A DNA stretch of 64,000 nucleotides from Gordonia bronchialis DSM 43247 (GTDB lineage: Bacteria > Actinomycetota > Actinomycetes > Mycobacteriales > Mycobacteriaceae). Position 1 is the stretch's first letter. The number at the start of each line of letters is the position of its first letter. The stretch spans positions 2,356,001-2,420,000 of the forward strand of contig NC_013441.1 in the NCBI RefSeq assembly GCF_000024785.1, in the 5' to 3' direction. A model generated the notes under the pieces. The model saw nothing but the letters and a program-made list of their open reading frames with translations. It made no database searches and was not told the origin of the DNA. Below are positions 56,329 through 64,000 of this stretch, piece by piece. The position numbers were made by a program, and so were the translations under genes.

Positions 56329-57342
56329 ATGGTGGCACGACTCAGCGATCGCAATCCCGTGGTCTCGCCCGATGCGCTCATCGACGAGATGGTGCCTCCG
56401 TCGACCTTCGACGAGGTCAGGTTCGACAGCTACATCCCCGACCCCAACGAGCCCTCGCAGTCCGAGGCGGTCGCCAAGGCGCGCGACTTCGTCGCCCGGG
56501 CGAGCAAGGTGCGGTCGGGTAAGCGTGGCTTCTTCTCCCGGAAGGGACCGAGCACCGGCATCGGCCTCTACCTCGACGGCGGATTCGGTGTCGGCAAGAC
56601 CCACCTGCTCGCGTCGATCTATCACTCGATGCCCGAGCCCAAGTCGTTTGCCACCTTCGTCGAGGTCACGCACGTCGTGGGTGCGCTCGGCTTCATGAAG
56701 GCGGTCGAGCGCCTGTCCGAGCACACAGTTCTGTGCATCGACGAGTTCGAACTCGACGACCCTGGCGACACCATGCTCGTGTCTCGGTTGTTGACCGAGC
56801 TGACCGCCAACGGTGTCTCCGTCGCAGCGACCTCGAACACTCTGCCCGGCCAGCTCGGCGAGGGTCGCTTCGCTGCGCAGGACTTCCTCCGCGAGATCCG
56901 CAAGCTCTCGTCGGTCTTCGAAACCATCCGCGTCGACGGCCCCGACTACCGACACCGTGATCTGCCGCCGGCTCCGGACCCGCGTACCGACGAGGAACTG
57001 ACGGAGGTCGCCGAGTCCACCCCGGGAGCGACCCTCGACGACTTCGATGCTCTCTGTGACCACCTGAGCACCCTGCATCCGTCGAAGTACAAGGACCTGA
57101 TCGAGGACGTCTCGCTGGTCTGTATCTCTGGTGTCCACCCGGCGCGGGATCAGTCGGTCGCACTTCGCCTGGTGGTCCTCGCCGATCGCCTCTACGACGC
57201 GAACATTCCGGTGACCGTGTCGGGAAACAAACTCGACGAGATCTTCACCGACGAAATGCTCTCCGGTGGTTACCGAAAGAAGTACCTGCGCGCGACCTCG
57301 CGACTCCTCGCGCTGTCTCGGTTCGCCGAGTCCGCCGTCTGA
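56329..57342 (+). CDS. zapE: Cell division ATPase ZapE (AFG1 family)
   Basis: A 337-residue AAA-type ATPase. Walker A GGFGVGKT is at 84-91 and Walker B is LCIDEFELDD (about 134-143). A sensor segment ATSNTLPGQLGEG, FLREIRKLSSVFETIRVDG and the C-terminal YRKKYLRATSRLLAL complete the family pattern. In E. coli ZapE acts on FtsZ at the division ring under low oxygen or stress. The ATG at 56329 is 35 bp from the divergent RibD-like gene. It matches Rv2670c. An inverted repeat lies just beyond its stop. Confidence 0.94.
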   Translation: MVARLSDRNPVVSPDALIDEMVPPSTFDEVRFDSYIPDPNEPSQSEAVAKARDFVARASKVRSGKRGFFSRKGPSTGIGLYLDGGFGVGKTHLLASIYHSMPEPKSFATFVEVTHVVGALGFMKAVERLSEHTVLCIDEFELDDPGDTMLVSRLLTELTANGVSVAATSNTLPGQLGEGRFAAQDFLREIRKLSSVFETIRVDGPDYRHRDLPPAPDPRTDEELTEVAESTPGATLDDFDALCDHLSTLHPSKYKDLIEDVSLVCISGVHPARDQSVALRLVVLADRLYDANIPVTVSGNKLDEIFTDEMLSGGYRKKYLRATSRLLALSRFAESAV

Positions 57343-57352
57343 TCGATCGGGC

Positions 57353-57425
57353 AACTGGTTGCCGCGCAACCGAATACATCGATGACTGGAAGGTGTCGCT
57401 GTACTGGGTTGCGCGACAACCGGTT
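57353..57425. repeat. 19-bp imperfect inverted repeat after zapE
   Basis: Arms 57353-57371 and 57407-57425 match at 17 of 19 bases; one mismatch would be a G-U pair in RNA. The loop is 35 nt. It starts 11 bp past the zapE stop, between the convergent zapE and HNH genes, and may act as a terminator or mark the edge of the HNH insertion. The rest of 57343-57585 shows only a small GC hairpin. Confidence 0.6.
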
Positions 57426-57585
57426 CCCCGGCGTCGTTTCACTCTATGGAGTTCTCAAAGGACTGATGCGGTCCCGGCTGGGCCGGGTGCTGGTTTCGTT
57501 GGTCTAGTTCATGATGCGCTGGGGTACTGACAATTTCGCGGTGCTACGGCGTTTGAGGCTCGCAGCTCGGACAGCGTCAGGATTC

Positions 57586-58842
57586 TCATGCGGCAACGTT
57601 GTCGAGTCGCATGGTGCGCCGGTTGTAGGCCGGTTGGGGTCGTCTGCGGGGGTCGACGCTGGCGGGTGGGATGAGCCAGGGGTGTCGGTCATCGCCCATC
57701 ACGACATCCCAGCCGTTGTGGTGGACGTCGGTGTGACAGGACGGGCAGAGGAGGCATCCGTTGTCGAGGACGGTTTTGCCGCCGTGGGAGTAGAACGTGA
57801 TGTGGTGGGCGTGGGTCCAGCCGGCGGGTGCGCCGCATTTGATGCAGCACTGATCCCGCGCAATCAGGGCCTTTCTGAGTTTCGGGCCGAACAGGCGGTC
57901 GTCTTGGCCGACGGCGATGGGGATGTTGTCGCCGTTGATGATGATGTCGGTGATGGTGGAGTCACAGGCGAGCAGGGTGGTGGTGGCTCCGGCGACCGGT
58001 CCGGTGAAGGCGAGGATGCCGCGGCCGTCGGCGTCGGCGGGCATGGTGAGCAGGATGGATTGTTTGGGGGCACCACCGAGGAGGCCGTGGTCGGCGGCGG
58101 TCATGGCGGCGTCGAGGATGCGTTCCAAAGCATCGGAGCGGCGTCGTCCGGGTGCGCGGGTGTCTTCGGCGCCGTCGGGTTCGGGTCGGGGTGTACTGAA
58201 GGCGTCGATGAGGGTGTGCAGTTCTTCTCCGATGACGGCGTCGAGGTCTCCGCGCACGATGGTGCGCCCATCCCCACCGGTTTTCGGTTCGTTGACGGTG
58301 ACGGTGAAGTCGTTGATGGCACGGTCTTCGGTCGTAGGCAACCCGGTGTCGGAGTGGTCGGCGAGTTGATTGCCTAATGCGCGGGCGCGGTTGGTGATCT
58401 CCGACGGCGTGGCACCGGAGAAGGTGTGGGCGAGCAGGTCGGTCACCATACTGTGACGCTGGGAGTCGGAGAGCGGTTCCCCATTCCGGGTGGCGATATG
58501 CGTCATCCCGCGCACCACCGCGTCGGCATGCTCGCCGGACACTGTTCCGTCCGCGGTATGTCCGGCCAGGCGCGGCAGGGGCGCCAGGTTCCCGGCGACA
58601 CGTACCAACCGTGATGCGACGGCGGGGGCGCAGCCCATGACGATCAGCAACTCCCGCATGGTGCGGCCCTGTTTCTTGGCGAGGCCGAGTGCGGTCAGCC
58701 GGGCGACCAGGACTGCGGCGTGGTGTTCGACGAGATTGCGTAGCCGCAGGATCGAGGTGAGTGTGGTGTGGGCCTCGGGTCCGGTGGTGTCGTCCCAGGT
58801 GTGGTTGGCCAGCTGCTCGACCAGGTGTTCGATCTGCTTCAT
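57586..58842 (-). CDS. DUF222/HNH endonuclease (13E12 repeat family)
   Basis: A 418-residue protein with an N-terminal helical DUF222 domain (about 1-300) and a C-terminal HNH nuclease (about 330-378). The nuclease has QCCIKCGAPAGWTHAHHI, then SHGGKTVLDNGCLLCPSCH and HTDVHHNGW, with paired CxxC zinc motifs and the HNH His residues. The family equals the M. tuberculosis REP13E12 genes, which are present in many copies and several of which are LexA-controlled. A LexA-box-like site lies directly upstream of the ATG. It stands between zapE and GNAT genes that are adjacent in M. tuberculosis, so it looks inserted. Confidence 0.92.
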   Translation of the reverse strand: MKQIEHLVEQLANHTWDDTTGPEAHTTLTSILRLRNLVEHHAAVLVARLTALGLAKKQGRTMRELLIVMGCAPAVASRLVRVAGNLAPLPRLAGHTADGTVSGEHADAVVRGMTHIATRNGEPLSDSQRHSMVTDLLAHTFSGATPSEITNRARALGNQLADHSDTGLPTTEDRAINDFTVTVNEPKTGGDGRTIVRGDLDAVIGEELHTLIDAFSTPRPEPDGAEDTRAPGRRRSDALERILDAAMTAADHGLLGGAPKQSILLTMPADADGRGILAFTGPVAGATTTLLACDSTITDIIINGDNIPIAVGQDDRLFGPKLRKALIARDQCCIKCGAPAGWTHAHHITFYSHGGKTVLDNGCLLCPSCHTDVHHNGWDVVMGDDRHPWLIPPASVDPRRRPQPAYNRRTMRLDNVAA

Positions 58843-58856
58843 GTGCTCTAGATTAC

Positions 58857-58872
58857 TCGCACATGTGTTCGT
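58857..58872. promoter_or_regulatory. LexA (SOS) box upstream of HNH gene
   Basis: TCGCACATGTGTTCGT matches TCGAAC-N4-GTTCGA at 10 of 12 defined bases, and its ATGT centre is that of strong mycobacterial boxes. It lies 15 bp before the start of the HNH gene, a position that would block transcription when LexA is bound. Confidence 0.65.
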
Positions 58873-58954
58873 GTCAAGGGCTGTTTTTGCTGGTCAGACC
58901 CCATGAGCCTCAGCGGTGACTGCAGTGAACCGTGGTGAACAGAAGTCACACCAG

Positions 58955-59539
58955 TCACAGAGCCGGTGAGGACAGATCCTGTGCGAGGACGTAGTCGTGC
59001 TCGATGGAACCGTTCAGCGAGAAGGTCTTCACGCCGACACGGTGGAAGCCCATCTTGGCGTAGAACCGCTGTGCTCGACGGTTCTCCTGATTGACTCCGA
59101 GCCATACCTGCACGCGTCCGCGGGCGCGAGCGGAGTCGATCGCCGCCGTCATCAGCGCCCGCGACGCTGACTGGCTTCGTCCGCGGGCGTGGTGGTCGGG
59201 TAGCACGTACATCTTCGACACCTCGGACACCGGACGCCGCGTGATCACCGCGCGCACGTCGTCGTCGGTCGGATCTCGGTGAAACACCAAGGCGTAGCCG
59301 AGGATCGGGCCTTCGGGCAGCGGGCGAGCGATCAGGACGTCGGCGTCCGGGTCGTCGATGTAATCGCGAAAGTCCTGTGGGCGAAGGTTGTTCGCGAGGT
59401 GCTCGGCGATGTCGGCGGGAGACGAGTGTGGCGGACACGCCAGCGGAAATGTCTCCTGTGCGACTGCGGAGACGGCATCGGCCAGTGCCACGTCGTGAAC
59501 CGGTTCGACGACGAGGGTGGCTGTCGGGTCCTGACTCAC
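58955..59539 (-). CDS. GNAT family N-acetyltransferase
   Basis: A 194-residue GNAT protein at the position of Rv2669. The acetyl-CoA-binding region is MYVLPDHHARGRSQSASRAL (the usual R/QxxGxG/A is shifted to HARGRSQSA). GVNQENRRAQRFYAKMGFHRVG is the normal C-terminal strand. The N-terminal half covers the substrate (DAVSAVAQETFPLACPPHSS). The GTG at 59539 was chosen; the frame is open to 59638. Substrate unknown. It was separated from zapE by the HNH gene. Confidence 0.88.
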   Translation of the reverse strand: MSQDPTATLVVEPVHDVALADAVSAVAQETFPLACPPHSSPADIAEHLANNLRPQDFRDYIDDPDADVLIARPLPEGPILGYALVFHRDPTDDDVRAVITRRPVSEVSKMYVLPDHHARGRSQSASRALMTAAIDSARARGRVQVWLGVNQENRRAQRFYAKMGFHRVGVKTFSLNGSIEHDYVLAQDLSSPAL

Positions 59540-59571
59540 GCTCGGCAGTATCGCAGAGCTTGTCGGACCCT

Positions 59572-60237
59572 TCAGCACTGTCCTCGGGTCAGTTCGGCGG
59601 GCAGGGTGCCGCTCAGGACGACCCTGCTGCCGTTCCACTCGAAGGAGACGTCGACGCTGCCCGACGGCGCGGCGCTGGCGTCATCGCCGCGCAGATAGCG
59701 GTAATTGACGTACACAGCCTCCGTCGACGCCCCCGTCACGCGTTGATACGCGAGGTTGCATCGCACTCCCGTCCCGACGAAGACGCCTCGGTGGAATAGC
59801 AGCAGTTGGTTCGGTGATGACGCGGTGGCGCCCTGGGTGTCGAGTGTGGCGTAACTGAGGTCGTTGCACGTGTTGTAGTTCGTCGCCCCGCCGAAGACCC
59901 ACGGAACGTCCGGGTTGGTCGTCGGGAGCGGTCCTGCGATGCGGGCGGTGGCCGATGCGATCGCCTCCGTGCTCTCTGTGGAGCAGTTGGCATGTGGGGA
60001 TGCGTCAGTGGTGGCGGCGGGGGAGTCGGTGCCCGAGGCGGTCGTAGTGCCCGGCTGCGAGCCCTCCGTCGATGTGGGCCGCGGTGATTCGGTGACGGTT
60101 CCGGTCGCCCCTGGCGGCTGTGTCACCGAGTCGGATGCCGGCGCTGCCTGGTCATCGGTGGATTGACAGGCGGACAGCGAGACGGCAGCCGCAGCAAGGG
60201 CACCGACGGCGAGGCGGGTGGGGATGGTGGTGCGCAT
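59572..60237 (-). CDS. LppP/LprE-type lipoprotein
   Basis: A 221-residue lipoprotein with a signal peptide and lipobox LSAC (Cys24). A Ser/Thr/Pro/Gly-rich spacer leads to a compact domain (about 90-221). The domain matches the mycobacterial LppP/LprE family: VPWVFGGATNYNTCNDLSYA, NQLLLFHRGVFVGTGV, RCNLAYQRV and C-terminal LPAELTRGQC. Four cysteines in that domain probably form disulfides. The ATG at 60237 follows AGGAACTC. Surface-exposed, function unknown. It lies between the tRNA cluster and the GNAT gene. Confidence 0.87.
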   Translation of the reverse strand: MRTTIPTRLAVGALAAAAVSLSACQSTDDQAAPASDSVTQPPGATGTVTESPRPTSTEGSQPGTTTASGTDSPAATTDASPHANCSTESTEAIASATARIAGPLPTTNPDVPWVFGGATNYNTCNDLSYATLDTQGATASSPNQLLLFHRGVFVGTGVRCNLAYQRVTGASTEAVYVNYRYLRGDDASAAPSGSVDVSFEWNGSRVVLSGTLPAELTRGQC

Positions 60238-60366
60238 GAGTTCCTGCTTTCGGTGAGCGGCATCGGTGATGGATGTGTCGCCCGCCGGACCGGGATCGTT
60301 AGGGGAGTGAACAGATAGTCGTGTGTCCGAATGACGTGTCGCATCGACGCGACGCGGAAACGGGAA

Positions 60367-60390
60367 AGGCCCGGTCCTGAGACCGGGCCT
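60367..60390 (-). terminator. Terminator of tRNA cluster
   Basis: A perfect 10-bp stem (aggcccggtc / gaccgggcct) with a 4-nt loop, 15 bp past the tRNA-Val 3' end, followed on the minus strand by TTCCCGTTTCC. Confidence 0.75.
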
Positions 60391-60404
60391 GACCAGATGA
60401 ATCG

Positions 60405-60479
60405 TGGTGCGCGATACTGGGATTGAACCAGTGACCTCTTCCGTGTCAGGGAAGCGCTCTCCCACTGAGCTAATCGCGC
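60405..60479 (-). tRNA. tRNA-Val (GAC)
   Basis: Acceptor GCGCGAT/ATCGCGC, anticodon loop CTGACAC with GAC at 34-36, T-loop GTTCAATCC. The CCA end is encoded (60405-60407). It is the last of three tRNA genes on this strand. Confidence 0.95.
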
Positions 60480-60495
60480 GGGTATGAAATTGGTG

Positions 60496-60569
60496 TGGAG
60501 GTGGCGACGGGAATCGAACCCGTGTACACGGCTTTGCAGGCCGTTGCCTCACCACTCGGCCACACCACC
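60496..60569 (-). tRNA. tRNA-Cys (GCA)
   Basis: Acceptor GGTGGTG/CGCCACC (one G-U), anticodon loop CTGCAAA with GCA, T-loop GTTCGATTC, and discriminator U73, the Cys identity base. CCA is encoded. Confidence 0.95.
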
Positions 60570-60591
60570 AGATGCGAGTCGACTCGCGCCG

Positions 60592-60664
60592 AGCGGATGA
60601 CGGGATTCGAACCCGCGACCCTCACCTTGGCAAGGTGATGCGCTACCAGCTGCGCTACATCCGC
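60592..60664 (-). tRNA. tRNA-Gly (GCC)
   Basis: Acceptor GCGGATG/CATCCGC, anticodon stem TCACC/GGTGA with loop TTGCCAA (GCC), T-loop GTTCGAATC. CCA is not encoded. First gene of the minus-strand cluster Gly-Cys-Val. Confidence 0.95.
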
Positions 60665-60719
60665 ATGCTCGTGAGCTGATCTTGTGGATCATTTTGTTGC
60701 TCACGACGCGATGAGGAAC

Positions 60720-60747
60720 ATTATCCGACCAATCCGAACAAGCCAAA
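60720..60747 (-). promoter_or_regulatory. Promoter of tRNA Gly-Cys-Val cluster
   Basis: GATAAT (60720-60725) is a near-consensus -10; TTTGGC (60742-60747) is a fair -35 with 16-bp spacing. The start would be near 60713, about 50 nt before tRNA-Gly. Confidence 0.5.
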
Positions 60748-60810
60748 TCGCCTGGTCACAGCCTCGACCGCGCGGTCGCTTGGGGTAGAGCCGAACACGA
60801 CGCAGAGGAT

Positions 60811-60840
60811 TTGGGAACCAGCGGTCCAGACGTGTAATCT
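60811..60840 (+). promoter_or_regulatory. Possible promoter of tRNA-Val (CAC)
   Basis: TTGGGA (60811-60816) and TAATCT (60835-60840) with 18-bp spacing, about 40 bp upstream of the tRNA. Confidence 0.4.
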
Positions 60841-60879
60841 TCTGGCTCGTGCACAGCGCTGCGGCGCAGACGCACGCAA

Positions 60880-60951
60880 GGTCCCGTGGCTCAGTGGAAG
60901 AGCGTCCCGTTCACACCGGGAAGGTCGCTGGTTCGATCCCAGCCGGGACCA
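60880..60951 (+). tRNA. tRNA-Val (CAC)
   Basis: Acceptor GGTCCCG/CGGGACC, anticodon stem TCCCG/CGGGA with loop TTCACAC (CAC), T-loop GTTCGATCC. CCA is not encoded. It is divergent from the Gly-Cys-Val cluster. Confidence 0.95.
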
Positions 60952-61126
60952 CCGAGGAAACATCAACCAGAGGCCCTGTCCGAGTCAATCGGGTGGGGCC
61001 TGTGTCATACCCGTGGACCCGCTTTGGACGCGCGTCCGTTCGGCGGTCTCTGTTCGGACAGTCTGACGCCACGGTTTCGGGTCGTCGGGAATGAGGTTCG
61101 CCTACGCGTCCCAGGCCAGAACGGCC

Positions 61127-62026
61127 TCACTGCAGTCCGTTGAGCACACCGACCAGATCCGCGACCAGCGGCTCGGCTTCGGCCCGGCGACGCAACCACA
61201 CCGCGACCGTGCTCAGATGCGCTCTGGTGCCCCGCAACGGGATCACCGCGACCGGCTCACCGGCGAACATCCGGGCCGGGATTCCGTCACCGAGGGAGAC
61301 CAGGGTGAACGCCTGACCCGTCGCGACGAGATGCGTCAGGCCGGCGAAGTTGCCGTCGGGCAACGTGATTCGCTTGTGGACCCCGTGCCGGGTCAGAAGC
61401 CGGTCGAGGTTGGCGTAGATGTCGGGCGCGGCGTCGTGGTTGATCGAGGCGAACGGGACCCCGGTCAGCTCGGCCAGCGTGATCGTCTCCGGGCTGCCGT
61501 CGACGAGTTTCGAGCCGATGGCCACGCCGACGGGGTTCCGCTCGAGCAACAGACTGGCCACACCGTCGCCGTCCACCGGACCGTGCACCAGGGCGACGTC
61601 GACCGTGCCCGCCCGTAGGTCTCGCAGGAGCGGAGCGGTACTGGCCGGCAACAATTGGGGCGCGATGTCGGGATGGCTGTCGGCCAGGGCGTCCAGAACG
61701 GAATCCCGGACCGTCGAGGAGACTTCCGGAGCAATCCCGATGACGACCCGTCGAACGCTGTGGGCCTCGGTGACCACGTCAGCCAGCGCGTCGACCCGAT
61801 CGAGAATGTCGATCGCCCTGGGTAGCAAAGCCGTACCGGCGTCGGTGAGATCAATACGGTGGTGGGCCCTGATGAACAACGGGGTGCCCAGTTCACGCTC
61901 GAGATCCTTGATGCGCTGGCTCAGCGGTGACGCCGCCATGTGCAGGCGGGTCGCGGCGCGGGTGAAGCTGCGCTCTTCGGCGACTGCGACGAAGTACCGC
62001 AGATGGGGGAGGTCCGCCCTCCTCAC
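61127..62026 (-). CDS. LysR-family transcriptional regulator
   Basis: A 299-residue LysR regulator with the helix-turn-helix at about 1-62 (HLRYFVAVAEERSFTRAATR, HMAASPLSQRIKDLERELG) and a substrate-binding domain. The start is the GTG at 62026 (VRRADLPHLR). It is divergent from the AtuA-family gene with a 153-bp gap containing a symmetrical TCACG-TTT-CGTGA site, the usual layout of a LysR regulator and its target. The effector is unknown; a terpenoid or branched acid degradation product would fit its neighbour. Confidence 0.9.
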   Translation of the reverse strand: MRRADLPHLRYFVAVAEERSFTRAATRLHMAASPLSQRIKDLERELGTPLFIRAHHRIDLTDAGTALLPRAIDILDRVDALADVVTEAHSVRRVVIGIAPEVSSTVRDSVLDALADSHPDIAPQLLPASTAPLLRDLRAGTVDVALVHGPVDGDGVASLLLERNPVGVAIGSKLVDGSPETITLAELTGVPFASINHDAAPDIYANLDRLLTRHGVHKRITLPDGNFAGLTHLVATGQAFTLVSLGDGIPARMFAGEPVAVIPLRGTRAHLSTVAVWLRRRAEAEPLVADLVGVLNGLQ

Positions 62027-62071
62027 GATAAGGCACCTATCTGCGACGACAGGATGACCGGTGCAGTCATC

Positions 62072-62084
62072 TCACGTTTCGTGA
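62072..62084. promoter_or_regulatory. Dyad in LysR/AtuA divergent promoter
   Basis: TCACGTTTCGTGA is a perfect 5-bp dyad with a 3-bp centre, 46 bp upstream of the LysR start and 96 bp upstream of the AtuA-family start. It is a candidate operator for the LysR protein. Confidence 0.4.
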
Positions 62085-62179
62085 ATCGGTCGTGGTGCTC
62101 GGGTGAGGTGGTGGATAGCGTCGACTGCGGTATCCGCTCGGCGGACACCGACGACGTCCACGAGCGAAAGGCGGGCACG

Positions 62180-64000
62180 ATGACACCGACCGCGTCCAGA
62201 CCGATCAGGATCGCCAACTTCTCCGGGTATCTCGGCGACCGGCGCACGGCGATCGTCGAGGCGATGGCCGGTGACCCGATCGACGTGCTGATGGGGGACT
62301 ACCTCGCCGAGATCACCCTGGCGTCGCTGGCGGCCGTCCATCATCGAGACCCCGAGCGTGGGTACGTCGAGTACTTCGTCACGCAGTTGCGGCCGCATCT
62401 GGCGGCTCTCGCCGAGCGCGGCATCAAGGTGGTGACCAACGCGGGCGGCTTCTCCCCGGACCGCTTGGCGCAGGTTCTGCGTGACGACATTCGTGCGGCC
62501 GGTCTGGATCTGCGCGTCGCCCATGTCGAGGGCGACAACATCCTCGGCGCGCTCGACGATCTGCGCAAGGAGGGACACCGCCTCGACAATCTCGATTCCG
62601 GTGAACCACTGGAGAATTGGTCGGCGAACCTGATCGCCGCCAACGCCTATCTCGGTGGGTGGGGGATCGCCGCGGCCTTGCGCGAGGGTGCCGACATCGT
62701 CGTCTGTGGGCGGGTCACCGATGCGTCGATGACCGTCGGTCCCGCCGCCTGGTGGCACGACTGGTCCACCGACGACTGGGATGCGCTCGCCGGAGCCGTG
62801 GTGGCCGGCCACATCATCGAATGCGGCCCCCACGCGGTGGGCGGCAACTTCTCCGGGTTCCTCGAAATCCCCGATCTCACCGTGCCGGGCTTCCCGATCG
62901 GTGAGGTCGCGGCCGATGGATCGTGTGTCATCACCAAACACACCAGGGATGGGGGAGCGGTCACCGCGGACACCGTCACTGCGCAGCTGGTCTACGAGAT
63001 CCAGGGACCGGTCTACCTGAATCCCGACGTCACCGTGCACCTCGACCACGTCCGCGTCGAGCAGGTCGCACCGGACCGGGTGTCGGTCACCGGCGCCACC
63101 GGCACTCCGCCGCCACCCACCACCAAGGTCGCGATGTTCGGCACCGTCGGCGCAAGTGTGGTGAACACGGTGTTCGTGACATCCCCGCACGTCGAGGAGA
63201 AGATCGCGCTGATCCGCGTCAACTGTCCCGCAACCTCCCCGACGGCGTCGACCTTGACCTGACGCAGATCGGTCAACCGGCCGACGACCCCGAATCCCAA
63301 TGGGCGGCAACGGTTGCGCTGCGGGTGATGGCCACCGCCGGCGACGCCGCGACACTTGCCGGCGCCGACATCGGAGCCCGCCTGGGCAGCCTCTACCTGC
63401 AGGGTATTCCCGGCTTCTTTCACGACGGAGCGGCCGGCCTGCATTCCCGACCCAAGCCGCGAGTCGACTACTGGCCGGGTGTGCTCCCGCAGAGCGCGCT
63501 GACGCACCGCGCCGTCATCGACGGCAACCGCATCGTCGACGCCCCGATCCCGCCCGCCACGGCGGTCACCGCGCAGCCGACACACCCGGAGCCCCGCGAT
63601 GCGCCGTTGGCCGAGCGGGTCACCCGCGCCCCCTTGGGTTCGGTGGCCTACGCCCGCAGCGGCGACAAGGGCGGCAACTCGAATGTGGGTATCTGGACCC
63701 CGGATCCGAGGGTGTGGCCGTGGTTGCGCAGGTTCTTGTCCACCGACGAGATCCGCCGCCTGGTGCCCGAGACGAAGGACATCGACATCGAACGCCACGA
63801 GTTCCCCGAGATCCGCGCGGTGCATTTCGTCTTCAAGGGCCTGCTCGGAACCGGCGGATCGTCGAACCTGCGGGTTGACCAGGTGGGCAAGGCGATCGGG
63901 GAGTGTCTGCGATCACGTCAGGTCCTCATTCCCGACGACCTCCTGGGTTCCACCCGCCGTTCTGGCGATCACGCAGTGCGACAACATCTTTCCGGACACG
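62180..64000 (+). pseudogene. AtuA-family protein (acyclic terpene utilisation), frameshifted, 3' end outside window
   Basis: The protein (MTPTASRPIRIANFSGYLGD) has the AtuA domain with TNAGGFSPDRLAQVLRDD, VVCGRVTDASMTVGPAAWWH and HAVGGNFSGF. After VEEKIALIR the frame changes near 63217. The first frame ends at 63262. The second continues smoothly as RQLSRNLPDGVDLDLTQIGQ, then GSLYLQGIPGFFHDGAA, YARSGDKGGNSNVGIW and onward with no stop to 64000. One missing base (CGC-CGT expected) explains it. Both parts are conserved, so this is a recent mutation or a sequencing error. The family acts in citronellol/geranyl catabolism and related acyl-CoA routes. Confidence 0.87.

Noticed and set aside
57511-58377. 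Plus-strand Gly/Val/Asp-rich frame opposite the HNH gene
   Set aside because: It is the complement of the HNH gene with no recognisable domain.

Overview
The window is high-GC actinobacterial chromosome from the order Mycobacteriales, most likely Gordonia or a close relative. Gene content and order follow the Mycobacterium tuberculosis block Rv2720 (lexA) to Rv2669: lexA, LysM gene, nrdR, PAC2, ideR, sigB, DUF3099, DUF3039, YihY, sigA, ppgK, suhB, cei, DUF4193, DUF3093, dut, DUF3710, OB-fold, DUF3159, ceoC, ceoB, APC permease, TrmA-like, dxs, RNase D-like, DUF3000, hemE, cgoX, chdC, msrB, aftC, RibD-like, zapE, GNAT. Mtb locus names are recalled, not searched. IdeR, AftC, Cei and coproporphyrin-type haem genes all fit this order. 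No plasmid, prophage, CRISPR array or rRNA operon is visible.

Layout. 1-2.2 kb: LexA (3' end beyond the window), a divergent LysM cell-division gene, two LexA boxes between them, and NrdR. 2.2-8.4 kb: HrpA-type helicase, class III aminotransferase, DUF4190 membrane protein. 8.6-10.8 kb: the AhpC-AhpD peroxidase module with divergent OxyR. 10.9-16.9 kb: helicase, PAC2, lipoprotein, DUF4192, IdeR. 17.3-21.4 kb: an overlapping gene pair for protein lysine deacetylation (AcuC type) and acetylation (Pat type). 21.4-31.3 kb: sigB with an ECF-type promoter, DUF3099/DUF3039, a YihY-like membrane protein, a second helicase, a TauE permease behind an unannotated cysteine-type leader peptide, sigA and ppgK. 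31.5-39.8 kb: suhB, cei, small conserved actinobacterial genes, dut and the CeoB/CeoC potassium regulators. 40-47.5 kb: a KimA-like transporter, RNA methyltransferase, dxs, RNase D-like, DUF3000. 47.6-56.3 kb: coproporphyrin-dependent haem genes, MsrB, AftC, a degenerate TAP-like hydrolase and a RibD-like reductase. 56.3-60.2 kb: zapE, then a LexA-box-bearing DUF222/HNH nuclease that interrupts the conserved order, GNAT and an LppP/LprE lipoprotein. 60.4-64 kb: four tRNA genes, a LysR regulator and a frameshifted AtuA-family gene running off the window.

Themes. Stress regulation recurs: LexA boxes at three positions, OxyR with AhpCD, IdeR, an ECF-type promoter on sigB and a perfect Crp/GlxR site. 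Potassium (CeoBC plus KimA-like) and protein acetylation (AcuC plus Pat) form clear functional pairs. The best candidates for new annotation are the leader peptide before the TauE permease, the potassium-transporter reading of the APC gene, the hydrolase lacking its catalytic Ser and His, and two small repeat structures next to ideR and suhB.
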